DNA of 64,000 nt, taken from contig CM067082.1 in the NCBI GenBank assembly GCA_034008185.1, forward strand, positions 8,230,984-8,294,983, written 5' to 3'. A model generated the notes under the pieces. It had not been told where the DNA came from and searched no databases. It saw only the letters and a list, made by a program, of their open reading frames with translations. Positions 21,481-32,911 of this stretch are shown in pieces. Position numbers and translations under genes: made by a program. This DNA comes from Gorsachius magnificus. Lineage: Eukaryota > Chordata > Aves > Pelecaniformes > Ardeidae. Every line of letters begins with the position of its first letter. Within the stretch, counting starts at the first letter, position 1.

Positions 21481-22383
21481 CACTGGAACAGGGTAATGCT
21501 CCAGAACATCTGCAATACATTGATGACATCATTGTATGGGGCAATACAGCAGAAGAAGTTTTTGAGAAAGGGAAGAAAATAGTCCAAATTCTTCTGAAAG
21601 CCGGTTTCGTTATAAAACAAAGTAAGGTCAAAGGACCTGCACAGGAGATCCAGTTTTTAGGAATCAAATGGCAAGATGGACGTCGTCAGATTCCAATGGA
21701 TGTGATCAACAAAATAACAGCCATGTCTCCACCAACTAGCAAAAAGGAAACACAAGCTTTCTTGGGCGTTGTGGGTTTTTGGAGAATGCATATTCCAAAT
21801 TATAGCCAGATTGTAAGCCCTCTCTACCAAGTGACCCGGAAGAAGGATGATTTCAAATGGGGTCCTGAACAACGACAAGCCTTTGAACAAATTAAACGGG
21901 AGATAGTGCATGCAGTAGCCCTTGGACCAGTCCAGGCAGGGCAAGATGTAAAGAATGTGCTCTACACCGCAGCCGGGGAGAATGGCCCCACCTGGAGCCT
22001 TTGGCAGAAAGCACCAGGGGAGACTCGAGGCCGACCCCTAGGCTTTTGAAGTCGGGGATACAGAGGATCTGAAGCCAACTATACTCCAACTGAAAAAGAG
22101 ATATTAGCAGCATATGAAGGGGTTTGAGCTGCTTCAGAAGTGATTGGTACTGAAGCACAGCTCCTCCTGGCACCCCGACTGCCGGTGCTGGGCTGGATGT
22201 TCAAAGGGAAGGTCCCCTCTACACATCATGCAACTGATGCTACGTGGAGTAAGTGGGTCGCACTGATTACACAACGGGCTCGAATAGGAAACCTCAGTCG
22301 CCCAGGAATCTTGGAAGTGATCAGGACTGGCCAGAAGGCAAAGATTTTGGAATATCACCAGAGGAAGAGGTGATGCGTGCTGA
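21481..22383 (+). pseudogene. pol: Reverse transcriptase palm/thumb and connection region (pol, second part, broken)
   Basis: Continues pol in the third forward frame after the frame break near 21480. The YIDD catalytic box of the polymerase is at 21516-21527 and is followed by FLGIKW and FLGVVGFWRMHIPNY, the thumb and connection motifs of retroviral and ERVL reverse transcriptase. Two in-frame TGA codons follow, at 22047-22049 and 22125-22127, and a further frame change lies at about 22325-22340, before RNase H. These lesions, together with the one at 21480, make a complete reverse transcriptase impossible from this copy. The lesions are read directly; whether any is an assembly error cannot be judged here. 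Confidence 0.88.
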
Positions 22384-23766
22384 AGAGGCCCCACTGTAAA
22401 TAAATGCCAGAAAACAGAGAAGCAATATGCTCTGTTCACTGATGGGTCCTGTCGTCTTGTGGGAAAGCATCGGAGGTGGAAAGCTGCTGTATGGAGTCCT
22501 ACAAGACAAGTTGCAGAGACTGCTGAAGGAGAAGGTGAATCAAGTCAGTTTGCAGAGGTGAAAGCCATCCAGCTGGCTTTAGATATTGCTGAAAGAGAAA
22601 AATGGCCGGTGCTTTATCTCTATACTGACTCATGGATGGTGGCAAATGCTTTGTGGGGGTGGTTGCAGCAATGGAAACAGAGCAACTGGCAGCGCAGAGG
22701 CAAACCCATCTGGGCTGCCACATTGTGGCAAGATATTGCTTCCCGGGTGGAGAACCTGGTTGTAAAGGTACGTCATGTAGATGCTCATGTACCCAAGAGT
22801 CGGGCCTCTGAAGAACATCAAAACAACCAGCAGGCAGATCAGGCTGCTAAGATTGAAGTGGCTCAGGTGGATCTGGACTGGCAACATAAGGGTGAATTGT
22901 TTCTAGCTCGGTGGGCCCATGACACCTCAGGCCATCAAGGAAGAGATGCAACATACAGATGGGCTCGTGATCGAGGGGTGGACTTAACTATGGACGCTAT
23001 TGCACAGGTTATCCATGAATGTGAAACATGTGCTGCGATCAAACAAGCCAAGCGGTTAAAGCCTCTCTGGTATGGAGGACGGTGGCTGAAATACAAATAT
23101 GGAGAGGCTTGGCAGATTGATTATATCACACTTCCACAAACCCGCCATGGCAAACGCTATGTGCTCACCATGGTGGAAGCGACCACCGGATGGTTGGAAA
23201 CATACCCTGTGCCCCATGCCACTGCCCGGAACACTATCCTAGGCCTTGAAAAGCAAGTCCTGTGGCGACATGGCACTCCAGAAAGAATTGAGTCAGACAA
23301 CGGAACTCACTTCCGAAACAGCCTCATAGACAAATGGGCCAAAGAGCATGGCATTGAGTGGGTCTATCACATCCCCTATCATGCACCAGCCTCTGGGAAA
23401 ATTGAACGATACAATGGACTGTTAAAGACTACACTGAAAGCAATGGGTGGTGGAACATTCAAACACTGGGATACACATTTAGCAAAAGCCACCTGGTTAG
23501 TCAACACTAGAGGATCTGCCAACCGAGCTGGCCCTGCCCAATCAAACCTCTTACGTACTGTAGAAGGGGATAAAGTCCCTGTAGTGCATGTAAAAAATAT
23601 GCTGGGGAAGACAGTCTGGGTTTCTCCTGCCTCAGGTAAAGGCAAACCCATCCGTGGGATTGCTTTTGCTCAAGGACCTGGCTCTACTTGGTGGGTGATG
23701 CGGAAGGATGGGGAAGTCCGATGTGTACCTCAAAGGGATTTGATTTTGGGTGAAAATAGCCAATGA
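22384..23766 (+). pseudogene. pol: RNase H and integrase region (pol, third part, open)
   Basis: An open first-frame stretch of about 460 codons, cut off from the upstream pol by frame breaks. RNase H begins with TDGSC (catalytic Asp at 22441-22443), with the Glu at 22555-22557 and the Asp of the TDS motif at 22627-22629. Integrase follows. Its zinc finger has His codons at 22918 and 22933 and Cys codons at 23020 and 23029. The catalytic triad is Asp 23119-23121, Asp 23296-23298 and Glu 23404-23406, a D,D-35-E spacing. A C-terminal domain rich in Trp ends at TGA 23764-23766. The active-site residues of both enzymes are intact, but with no Gag-Pol continuity they would not be made normally. 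Integrase inserts the DNA copy with the 5-bp duplication seen here. Confidence 0.92.
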
Positions 23767-24160
23767 ACTGAATTGTATAATGTTAATTGCTGTGTAATAC
23801 AGTATGTCTTTATTTTTACTATTGCTGTATATTCTATCAATGGTATAGCAGTAGGAATCACCCAGATGAAGAAGAATGAATTTTGAAGAAACTAAGGAAG
23901 TACAGCGGATGGAACCAGAACTGACTTTAGCAAGCAACAACCCAACACCAGACCCCATCTCTCCTGCCCTGAAAGACTGTTACAACAGATGGAGCCCAAA
24001 ACTGTGGACTAAATGAACCCAATGGACATTTCAGAGGGATGGTCCATAGACTAAGGGAATGATATCTGTGTATGTACCAAAAAGATGAGAAAAATGGTGG
24101 TGATTAATTGGAATGTATTGTAAGGGTAGGACCTAAGCATGACGTAAATGGTATAGAATA
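23767..24160 (+). other. 3' untranslated region of the provirus, no env or dUTPase
   Basis: About 395 bases between the integrase stop and the polypurine tract, with no open frame of note. Nothing resembles an envelope glycoprotein or the dUTPase found downstream of integrase in some ERVL elements. Confidence 0.75.
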
Positions 24161-24170
24161 AGGGGTGGAA
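24161..24170 (+). promoter_or_regulatory. Polypurine tract
   Basis: AGGGGTGGAA directly abuts the 3' LTR. It is purine-rich with a single T and would be the primer for plus-strand DNA synthesis. Confidence 0.75.
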
Positions 24171-24726
24171 TGTCCTGGTTTCGGCTGGGATAGAGTTAAT
24201 TTTCTTCACAGAAGCTAGCATAGTGCTGTGCTTTGGATTTAGTACTAGAAGAATGTTGATAACACGCTGATGTTTTTAGTTGTTGCCAAGCAGTGCTCAG
24301 ACTGCTCAAGGACTTTTTGAGCTTCTCCTGCTCGGCCAGGTGCATAACAAGCTGGGAGTACAGCACAGCTAGGACCCAAACTGTCCGAAGAGCTATTCCA
24401 TACCATAGAACGTCATGCCCGGGGGGGTTGGTGGGTCGGTCGGTCGCTGCTCGGGTACTGATCGCTGCTCGGGACGGGCTGGGCATCGGTCGGCGGGTGG
24501 TGAGCAATTGCATTGTGCATCATTCGTTTTGTATATTCTGTATATTTTGTTATCATTCTCATTATTACTATTATTATTATTTTCTCTCATTAAACTGCCT
24601 TTATCTCAGCCCTCGGCTCTAACCTTTTTCCCCTTCCCGATTCTCTCCCCCATCCCACTGTGGGGGGGGGGGGAGAGAGCGAGCGGCTGCGTGGTGCTGA
24701 GTTGCCAGCCGGGTTAAACCACGACA
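24171..24726 (+). repeat. 3' LTR of the provirus
   Basis: Same 556-bp length and same ends as the 5' LTR, differing from it at 24243 (T against G) and 24387 (G against A). It would supply polyadenylation through ATTAAA at 24589-24594. Confidence 0.95.
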
Positions 24727-24731
24727 CCTCA
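24727..24731. repeat. Target-site duplication CCTCA, right copy
   Basis: Matches 17986-17990 exactly, confirming the proviral boundaries. Confidence 0.9.
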
Positions 24732-27700
24732 AGGGCTTTTAAAGAGCTAGTCCCTATCCTAGCAAATGATTGTGTAACAGAAGAGGAGGAAGAGGAGGAG
24801 CAAGGATGCAGAAACTGATTTGCTTGATGCTGAGAATTTCTCAGCTGCCATTCCTCCCTTCTCTGTTGTAAAAAGAGTCTCCCCCAGCTCATCTTTGTGG
24901 TGAGTGGGAAGAGCAGGACCATTTCAGCTGGAAAGCATAGCCATCACCCAAAAAATAAGGTCACAGCTGTGAAGTCTGGATCTAAACCACTATTTGGGAG
25001 TGGGTTCAACTATTTATGAAGCTACACTTGAGTCTCATTTTGTTGCCTAACTTTGTTATTTAGTTCCTGCAGCACCCTTTGCACTGATCTGGTGATCCAA
25101 CTGATGTTCCTGGGTGGGAAATCACAGATGTGTTACAGTACAGCCAGGGGGGAAATCTGCTGTCTGACTAGACACCATCACTTACGTATCTTGCCAATTG
25201 ATTGATTTGAGGCAGACAAGGTGATCTGGGCTACCTCTCCAACTTCACCTATATAAGGATTCGTGGGCAGTCCAGTCTTAAGCTTGGTTACGGAAACAGG
25301 ATGCTATCACCCCTTATGTCCATCATCCAGTGGTCTGAATGGAGTTGCACACTGCAAGAATACAACAGAAAGAACTTTTCTGAAAGTATCTGAGAGCACC
25401 TGTACTCACAACAGAAGCAGCAGCTTTGTAGGGCCTGCTCATGAGACTGAACTTTGCAGCTGGGGAACACAATGCCCATGGAAGATCAGCCTGGCAGTAG
25501 TCCAGCCATTCTGTGACTAAGGAGCTGCATGGACTTCTCAAGTAGTCCCAAGGAATGTTCTCCACTGCTGGTGGATCTGGAAGAATGACCACAGTTTCAT
25601 TATAAAAGTTATTCTTTCATCCCTGATCTCTAAAATAAAATAAAAAAAATAAAAGAAAGATCAAAGCACTTTGGAAGACAATCTGTTTCCATGTTATTTC
25701 TATTCCTGGTTCACAGGTTTGGGAGGATCAAATAAACCTTCTGGCTTTTCCTTTCTCCTCTAGTACCAAATTACAATGCATGGGGCCTTTTCTTTTTGCC
25801 TGTCATGTTTTGAGCAGCTTCTGATGAGATAGATTAAAATCATTTCACTTATTTATAACAGTTGCAGTAAATTTTCGGATAAATCAGGAGGCTATTGGAC
25901 AAGAGCATGCTATTTCTTTCCCTCCTTGAGTTAGGGCTGTGGAACACGGGGAGCTGATATTAGGTTCTGGCAATTTAAATCTGTTTAGCAATGTTCTTAA
26001 TAATCTCTGCATGTATATCACAGAGAACCTTTCGCATATTGCTTTAAATAATTCAGAACTGCTCTGATATTGTATTAAATAATTCAGGAATAGGACAGGC
26101 TTTGTGATTAATGATGTGTACCTGGAATTTTTGCAAATACAGCAAGGAATCAGAGTATGCTCTAGATACAAGTGTCCTGGCACCAGATCCCATTTACTCT
26201 TTGCCAAGGCGATATTAGAAAATTGGAAAAGCGCCTGCTACTCAATGGAAAACTGACTGAGGCCAATGGTTAATGTGGTGGCTGCTGAAAGAGTCTGTTC
26301 TTTCTGACAGACAATACTAATTTGGCTGAGAACCTCTATTGTCTTCTGACTCCTATTTTTAATCTTCTTGAATAGCATTTGTGCCTGATGTGAAAATTAA
26401 ATGGAGGTATAAATATTTCTGCAGGAGCTGAGGGTTTGTCCTGGTATTTTACCAGCCCTGATTTGAAGGCAGAGAAAGTGTTGTTTGTAAAGCAAAGCGC
26501 GTAAGCTTATTTTGCATGTTAACTTAATCCTAAAGGGCTCTGAGGTTGTGGTTCTTCCCACCTGCGCTTGGGTCTGCAGTCATGAAAAGTACCCGGAGAG
26601 TCTGTCGTCCATCTCCTTCTGGTTTTGTAGGGAGATGGGAATGGAGCAGCATTATTAAGGCAAAAACCTAAATACTAGACCTTCTGAGTTTTCTCCCTGT
26701 TGACACAGAAACCGCATTCCCTCCTTAGTAAAGTTGAAATGAAACTTGTTTTAGAGAGTACTATCAACATTTTTTGCCCAGGAAGTCAATAGATTTCTGT
26801 AAACTCAAAGTATTTTTTTCATTAAGGGTTTTCTCTAAGAGACAAGGTAAATCAGTGCTACACTGAAGACGGAATAAAGCAAACAAACCCTCCTAAACAT
26901 CCTTTCTTTAAATAAGGTATACGCTAGTGAGCAGAACAGAATACCTAGCAAGGAGATTACAGATATCAGCACTATTGGAAATACTCTGTAGATGTCTTTA
27001 TAGGAGTCTGATATTGGACTCCCAGACCAGCTGCCTCAGTGAGCAGCCACTTTACAAATTTCAAAAGGACCAGCTAATTTTATTGAACTTTGGATGTTTT
27101 CAATAGAAAGACTCCACAGGGGATACACTGAGATGTGTCCAGCTTTAATATTTAAACACATTCAAGATTCCTAGAGGAAGAGAGAGCAAAAAAAAAGAGG
27201 GCTGCTGTTGTGGCAACTGTATTTGGTATGCCATGGCCAGTGTATTTCCCTTTATATGTCCCTCTGCCCCAGCAGCAGCCTGTGGCCTCAGGGCCATATG
27301 GATAAGGCGAGGGACCAGCCTGGATGAAACACATTTCTACAGATGCTGAGCTGCACAAGTGATCTTTACTTTAGACATACAGGCTCTGTGTGTGTGTGTG
27401 TGTGTGTTTCATTTGGTTTGTTTTTTTTAAAGGAAACTGCATCTCAGAAGTAAACTCAGGTATTTAAAGGCAGGGACAAAAGTCAAGGCATAGCAAATGA
27501 CTGGTATCTAGAACAAACCTCCGTATACACATTTGCATTTAAATAGCAGAAGCCATTGCAAATCGCCTGCACAAGTCTTTATTTCAGTGTTTTTGAGATC
27601 CATGTTACAATGAACTTCAGCATCTTTTTGCTTAGGCTACCCACAAAATGCTGCTCGGTTTCTTATTAAAATCAATGCTCTGAAAGATGACCAATTAGAA

Positions 27701-29422
27701 TGTCTCTGGGAAAGTCTCAGGGGTGAAGCATCTTCCTTAAATAAAAGGGGAAGATGTTAATTTTCCATCCTTTCAAATTAACTGAAGGATCCATAGTACT
27801 CCTTTTGTGTTTTAGGGCAGTAAAGGTGGGAAAGGAAGAGAGAGGATATTGTATGTGAGCTGCTTTTGGGTTTCGCTGGAGTTTGCCTTCTGTAAAGAAT
27901 GAATAATTCAGCCAGCCACCCCCCATAACCATTTAAATTACAGTCTTCCTGTTATTATAAAGTGATGTCTCAAAAGAATAAATAAAGTTGACAAAAATAA
28001 TCTTCATCAGGGCTGACACTGATTACTCCAGACTGAAACCCCGCGCTCATGGGGCTCGTCCACCTTTAAATGTCATCATGAGATGACACCTGTCTATCCC
28101 GCTGCCAGTCTGAACAGAGAATAAGCCTCTGTTCCCAGTGGCTTCTTTTCCTAGCAAGACCTATTCTAAGCCATAAAGCACAGGATTGCAAGTCTTAAAC
28201 AACCAAAGACTGAATGGTTTCTTGTTATTCACTCTGCCTCAGGAGAGGGGAAAACCACCAAAGAGGGGAAGTGAGGGGGAACTTCCTGGGATTCATGGCA
28301 GAAAAATTTAAAACAAATAAAATGCTGGATGTTGGTTCTGTAAAATTAATTTCTGCAAAAGACTGTGTAGAATGCTGATGTGATAGAAAACATTGTCACC
28401 GGCAAGGCTTTAGTTTACTCAGCAGTGGTAATTCACTAGCCAGCTTCTTCTGCTGCGTATCAAGGACAACTGGCCATGCGGCTCTGTGTTTCACAAGACT
28501 GGTCTGCTGGCACATATCATCTCATTTTTATTGTTCATTGTCCATCTTTCAGAATAACAGGCTCAGAAGACCATAGGTACTGCCATATCGAGAGAAATCA
28601 AAGGCCTAACTAGCCCTGAAGCCCCTATCATAAGCCAAAGGAAGTCTGAGAAGAGGAATCAGCCTGTTGAGAAACCGGATCGTGGTTGGCCTCTGTGACA
28701 TGGCTCGTCTGAAACAGAGATGAGAAAGGTATTCAGATTTTCTGAACTAGCCAAAACCCTTTTTTAGTCAGAAAATGCTTTATTATTTTCTGATGACTTC
28801 CAGTTGTTTTATTAAATTCCCACCACCAGGAAAAAAAATATTCCAAATTGTGATTGTTCACTGAAACAGATTTTTTTTTTCCTATTTTTGTTGCAGTTCA
28901 TATTTCATTGCATTACAGCAAATTGATATAGTGCCCTCGTGCCTCTTTCTATTAGAGGGTGCCTCGGATATTAACAGTTCATCCGCCACGGAGCAGCTTA
29001 ACTGCCCAAGAGCACAAAAGTGAATGGTTATGGATACTCCATGATACAAACTGACATACCCTCAGGGCAACATATACATTTATAATTTAATTCCCTGTGA
29101 GTTATTTCTTAGTATTAGAATGGTTTTCTGTGCCGGTAAGAAATCCTATTTCTGCTCCCAGATGGATAGCTCAGATAAAGTGCCTGCCTGCCTATATACC
29201 TTTTGTCCTGCGCACAGCAGGTGGGGCAGGACAGTCTCCTGCCACTGCACAGGCTCACTACCTCGGAGAGGATGCTGAGAGGTAAGGAAATGCACTTCAG
29301 GGGTCCCACTTCACAGGTGCTGCCAGACACACTCCTGGCAGACATCGTGGTTGTGATGCAGTGAAAAAAACATATATACATACACATGTCTATAGATGCA
29401 TACATAGAATATTGTATTCATT
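24732..29422. other. Single-copy DNA, no gene recognised
   Basis: No gene or transposon recognised. A (TG)n microsatellite is annotated separately. The segment 27950-28150 has a perfect 7-bp hairpin (28071-28088) in a mixed-composition stretch that could be a conserved noncoding element. The segment 26450-26540 is similar in look. Both are guesses from composition. Confidence 0.45.
27387..27407. repeat. (TG)n microsatellite
   Basis: About ten uninterrupted TG dinucleotides, followed by a T-rich stretch. Likely length-polymorphic. Confidence 0.95.
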
Positions 29423-29768
29423 AGAATCATAGAAACATAGAATTGTTTAGGTTGGAAAAGACCTTTAAGATCATCCAGTCCAACCATTAACCTACCCCTC
29501 CCATCCCACCACTAAACCATGTCCCTAAGCACCTCGTCTATCCATCTTTTAAATACCTCCAGGGACGGGTATTTGACCACTTCCCTGGGCAGCCCGTTCC
29601 AGTGCCTGACAACCCTTTTAGTGAAAAAATTTTCCATAATGTCCAACCTAAACCTGCCCTGGTGCAACTTGAGGCCATTTCCCCTCATCCTATTGCCTGT
29701 TACCAGGGAGAAGAGACCAACACCCACCTCACTACACCCTCCGGTCAGGCAGTTGTAGAGGGCGATCC
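29423..29768 (-). mobile_element. CR1 3' fragment, reverse orientation
   Basis: Begins with degraded octamers (AATCATAGAAACATAGAATTG) and the tail type AAAGACCTTTAAGATCATC. It continues into the last coding segment, read on the minus strand as a [26 protein letters not shown] block ending at the CR1 terminal stop. 5'-truncated at about 29768. Same subfamily as copy E at 50645, and inactive. Confidence 0.93.
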
Positions 29769-32095
29769 ATTAACTCGTAGGAGACTTCTGACAAATCTGG
29801 TGTGGCTTTTTGCCATTATCCAGTCCCTTTTCCTGTCTGCCATTTCACTTCTTTGAAGCACCAAAGGTGCACTGCAATTTAGACGGGCCTGTATGTGTAT
29901 ATATGAAAGAAAGAACTAGTTGCTCTCAGCTACCTCCAAATGTAAATTAAGCTGCACTTACTGAAGAACACGTTCAACAGCAGCAGGAGTACCTTGTTCA
30001 TATTTTGCATATATTAAAAGAAAGCCTTCCCCATTTTGTTCTAATATCCTGCTAGTCGAGAACTTCAGGCAAGAACTACAAAGGATTAAAATGGTTTTAC
30101 ATCTCTCCCAGCTCCTCTGAGCACACATTGCTCAGACAAGATATAGCAGCAGGTAACTCTGCAATTATTAGACAAGAGCATACCATGGCATCCATCAATC
30201 CCCTGTTAGTTTCCTTTTTAGAAGAGAAGCTAAGTCATCTACAGAAAAAAAAACCACTATTTTAATAAACAAATAAATTTGACAATAGGATTATCTGAGC
30301 TTCCTGGGTTAGCATCATGCCTTTCTCAGAAAGGTGTTAAGCATACCTTTGACATCTAATTAACACTATAAAAGAAACTAAACATATTGGTATGGCACAA
30401 AGATTTTCTTCACACTAGTTACATTGTCATGACTAAATAAAAAGGACTGATGTCTGGCTTTAAAAAAGGAGGAGGGAGAGGAGGTATGGTGAGAGAAAGA
30501 ATTACCGATTGATTTATCCTTTTACTTAACAGCAAAGGGGAATAAGCAATTTAAGGTCAGCAGCAGATTGCTCAGCTGGCCTCAGACCCTGCAAAATTAT
30601 CAGCACTGTGTGTTGCAATAAATTGCATACTTTTGTCATCCCTGTTTGTTTGAAATATGTGTGAAATGAAGAGGGAAATAGCTAAGGCCAGCACTAAGGA
30701 CTGCACTGATCTGCCTAGAAGGTGAACGGGAGATGAAACAGTCTGTTTTGTCTTGCCTAGTGATGCGAGTGCCCCTCTAACGCAGAAGCAGCCCCACTGC
30801 TGTCATAACTGCTTCCTTGCAGCAGCCCAGCAGCTCCGGTACCAGCAACATACACAGGCAGGTTGGTCAGGAGGGATGCTGGCAATCCCAGCAAAGCCGC
30901 CCCTCCCAGTTCTCTCCCTCTGTAACCCACTGACTCACCCCAAAGGGCTCACTTTTGAATCTGCGCAGAGTTTGCGTGTTGTTCTTGTACAGATTCGTCC
31001 TGCAGGCAGCTCAGGCATCATGCTTGCAGACGCATTTATGCTAACCGTCCCTAAAGAACTCACCCTATGCAAAAGGTATAAATTAAATGCTGAGGTGTGG
31101 CTCAGCCAAGGCAGCGCATCACACAGTGAGCAGGTTACTGACAGTCCAAGTAACTTTCCAAACTACTGACTCTCTCATCAGTCCAGGAAAACAGATCCCG
31201 TTGCTCCAGAAGGTCAAACTGGCCTTTATTTTCCTCCTGGCGATGCAAGTGCTGATTATAGTGCAGTATCCAAGACAGGTAATTCATGCCAAAAGGTGGA
31301 GAAAGTGGCTTTGCTTATTGATGTGTTGTCATCGCAACGTTCAGCCTTTCTGTTCATAGCTATTCATGTGAGTTACAGCAAACAATGCTCGCTCCTGGCA
31401 TTAACTTGCTCCCCAGGCAGCTATTACTCAAAATGCACAATGGCCTACAGGACACCAAAAGATTTGCCATTGGTCTATTGACCAGGGGCAGCCTTGTATT
31501 GCACCGTGTAATGAAGTAGCATCAAAAGACCTTTTTCCAGAGAAAGTTACCAGGTTGGCAGCCCACGAGGATAAAACCCTCTGCTTATTCACTGGTTAGG
31601 CTTGCTTTTGACATCATCCAATGCCGCACTGACCCCAGGGACAAGGGAGGAAACTGGTATTGCCAACACCGAAGGCACTGGGACAGAAACATTCAGTGGA
31701 GCATCTCATCATAGACAAAAAGGACTATTTCACCATATCTCCATTTTGTTAGAGGATTGTCACTAAGAATAATGTAACAGGTTGCTAAGACCTCTCTTCA
31801 AAACACAGGGCACACAGCATCCTGGTCACCTCTGCACCAGCTGAAAGAAAGAGTTTCTAGAGATTTGGTGGGTGTCACTACAAATCCTCCAGGTCTGAAA
31901 TGTTGCCCGAAATCCAAGGCCAGTAAAGACTGAGATTAAATCCCTGTCCAGTTTGATAAAAGTGATCCACCTGAGGTGATTCATTAGATCCTTAGTGAAA
32001 TCTTCATACTCTCTCAGAGTGACCTGATCATGGTATTTGTCTCAGGCTGTGGATTTCAATGAGTCTGACACTAGATTTTAATCTTAAAGTCATAG
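29769..32095. other. Single-copy DNA, no gene recognised
   Basis: No recognisable gene, RNA or transposon. A 138-codon frame at 30753-31169 has no recognisable motif and I do not call it a gene. Confidence 0.5.
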
Positions 32096-32911
32096 GAGCA
32101 GGCCGTCCCCATGTGCTGAAAGATGAGCTGGCAAGGAAGAAGACCAGCCTGGATTAACAGAGAGCTTTGGCTGGACTCAGGAAAAAAAAAAGATCGATGG
32201 GCCAAGGCCAAATGTATGAAGTTTAACAAGGCCAAGTGCCGCGTCCTGCACTTTGGTCACAACAACCCCATGCAGCGCTACAGGCTTGGGGAAGAGTGGC
32301 TGGAAAGCTGCCTGGTGGGAAAAGGACCTGGGGGCACTGGTTGACATCCAGCTGAATATGAGCCAGCAGTGTGCCCAGGTGGCCAAGAAGGCCAACAGCA
32401 TCTTGGCTTGTATCAGAAATAGTGTGGCCAGCAGGACCAGGGCAATGATCATGCCCCTTGTACACGGCCGCACCTCGAATCCTGTGTTCAGTGTTGGGCC
32501 CCTCACTACAAGAAGGACATTGAGGTGCTGGGGCATGTCCAGAGAAGAGCAACAAAGCTGGTGAAGGTTCTAGAGTTCAAGTCTGATGAGGAGCGGCTGA
32601 GGGAACTGGGGTTGTTTAGTCTGGAGAAAAGGAGGCTGAGGGGAGACATCGCCCTCTACAACTGCCTGACAGGAGGTTGTAATGAGGTGGGTGTTGGTCT
32701 CCTCTCCCAAGTAACAAGCAATAGGACAAGAGGAAATGGTCTCAAGGAAAAAATCTCTTCATCGAAAGGGTTGTCAAGCACTGGAATGGGCTGCCCAGGG
32801 TAGTGATTCAGTCATCATCCCTGGAAGTATTTAAAAGATGTCTAGACGAGGTACTTAGGGACATGGTTTAATGGTGGACTTGGCAGTGTTAAGTTAATGG
32901 TTGAATTTGAT
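32096..32911 (+). mobile_element. CR1 copy D, internally deleted (continues at 33802)
   Basis: A forward CR1 of the same subfamily as copy E. Its 5' part (about 32096-32180) matches 51280-51365 in E. It then jumps at an A-rich tract (32181-32193) to the equivalent of 52512 in E, so roughly 1.15 kb with most of the reverse transcriptase is missing. The remaining C-terminal region and 3' untranslated part run to 32911, where a reverse CR1 has inserted. The last bases of D's tail resume at 33802. Frames are broken and it has no coding function. Confidence 0.9.

Larger units (their letters stand above)
17991..24726 (+). mobile_element. Full-length ERVL-like endogenous retrovirus
   Basis: A complete 6,736-bp provirus in the order LTR, primer binding site, gag, pro, RT, RNase H, integrase, polypurine tract, LTR. 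The two 556-bp LTRs differ at two positions (G/T at 18063/24243 and A/G at 18207/24387), which is 0.36 percent. The reverse transcriptase wording around the LPQG and YIDD boxes, the absence of env and the 5-bp target duplication point to class III, spuma-related ERVL-type elements. Gag is open, pol is damaged and integrase is open. Because the element lacks env, its copies would spread inside the germ-line cell by retrotransposition rather than by infection. With an assumed neutral rate of about 2e-9 per site per year, the LTR divergence gives an age on the order of one million years. Confidence 0.95.

Noticed and set aside
23767..24160. Hidden env or accessory gene after integrase
   Set aside because: No open frame of useful length and no glycoprotein or dUTPase motif in any forward frame.
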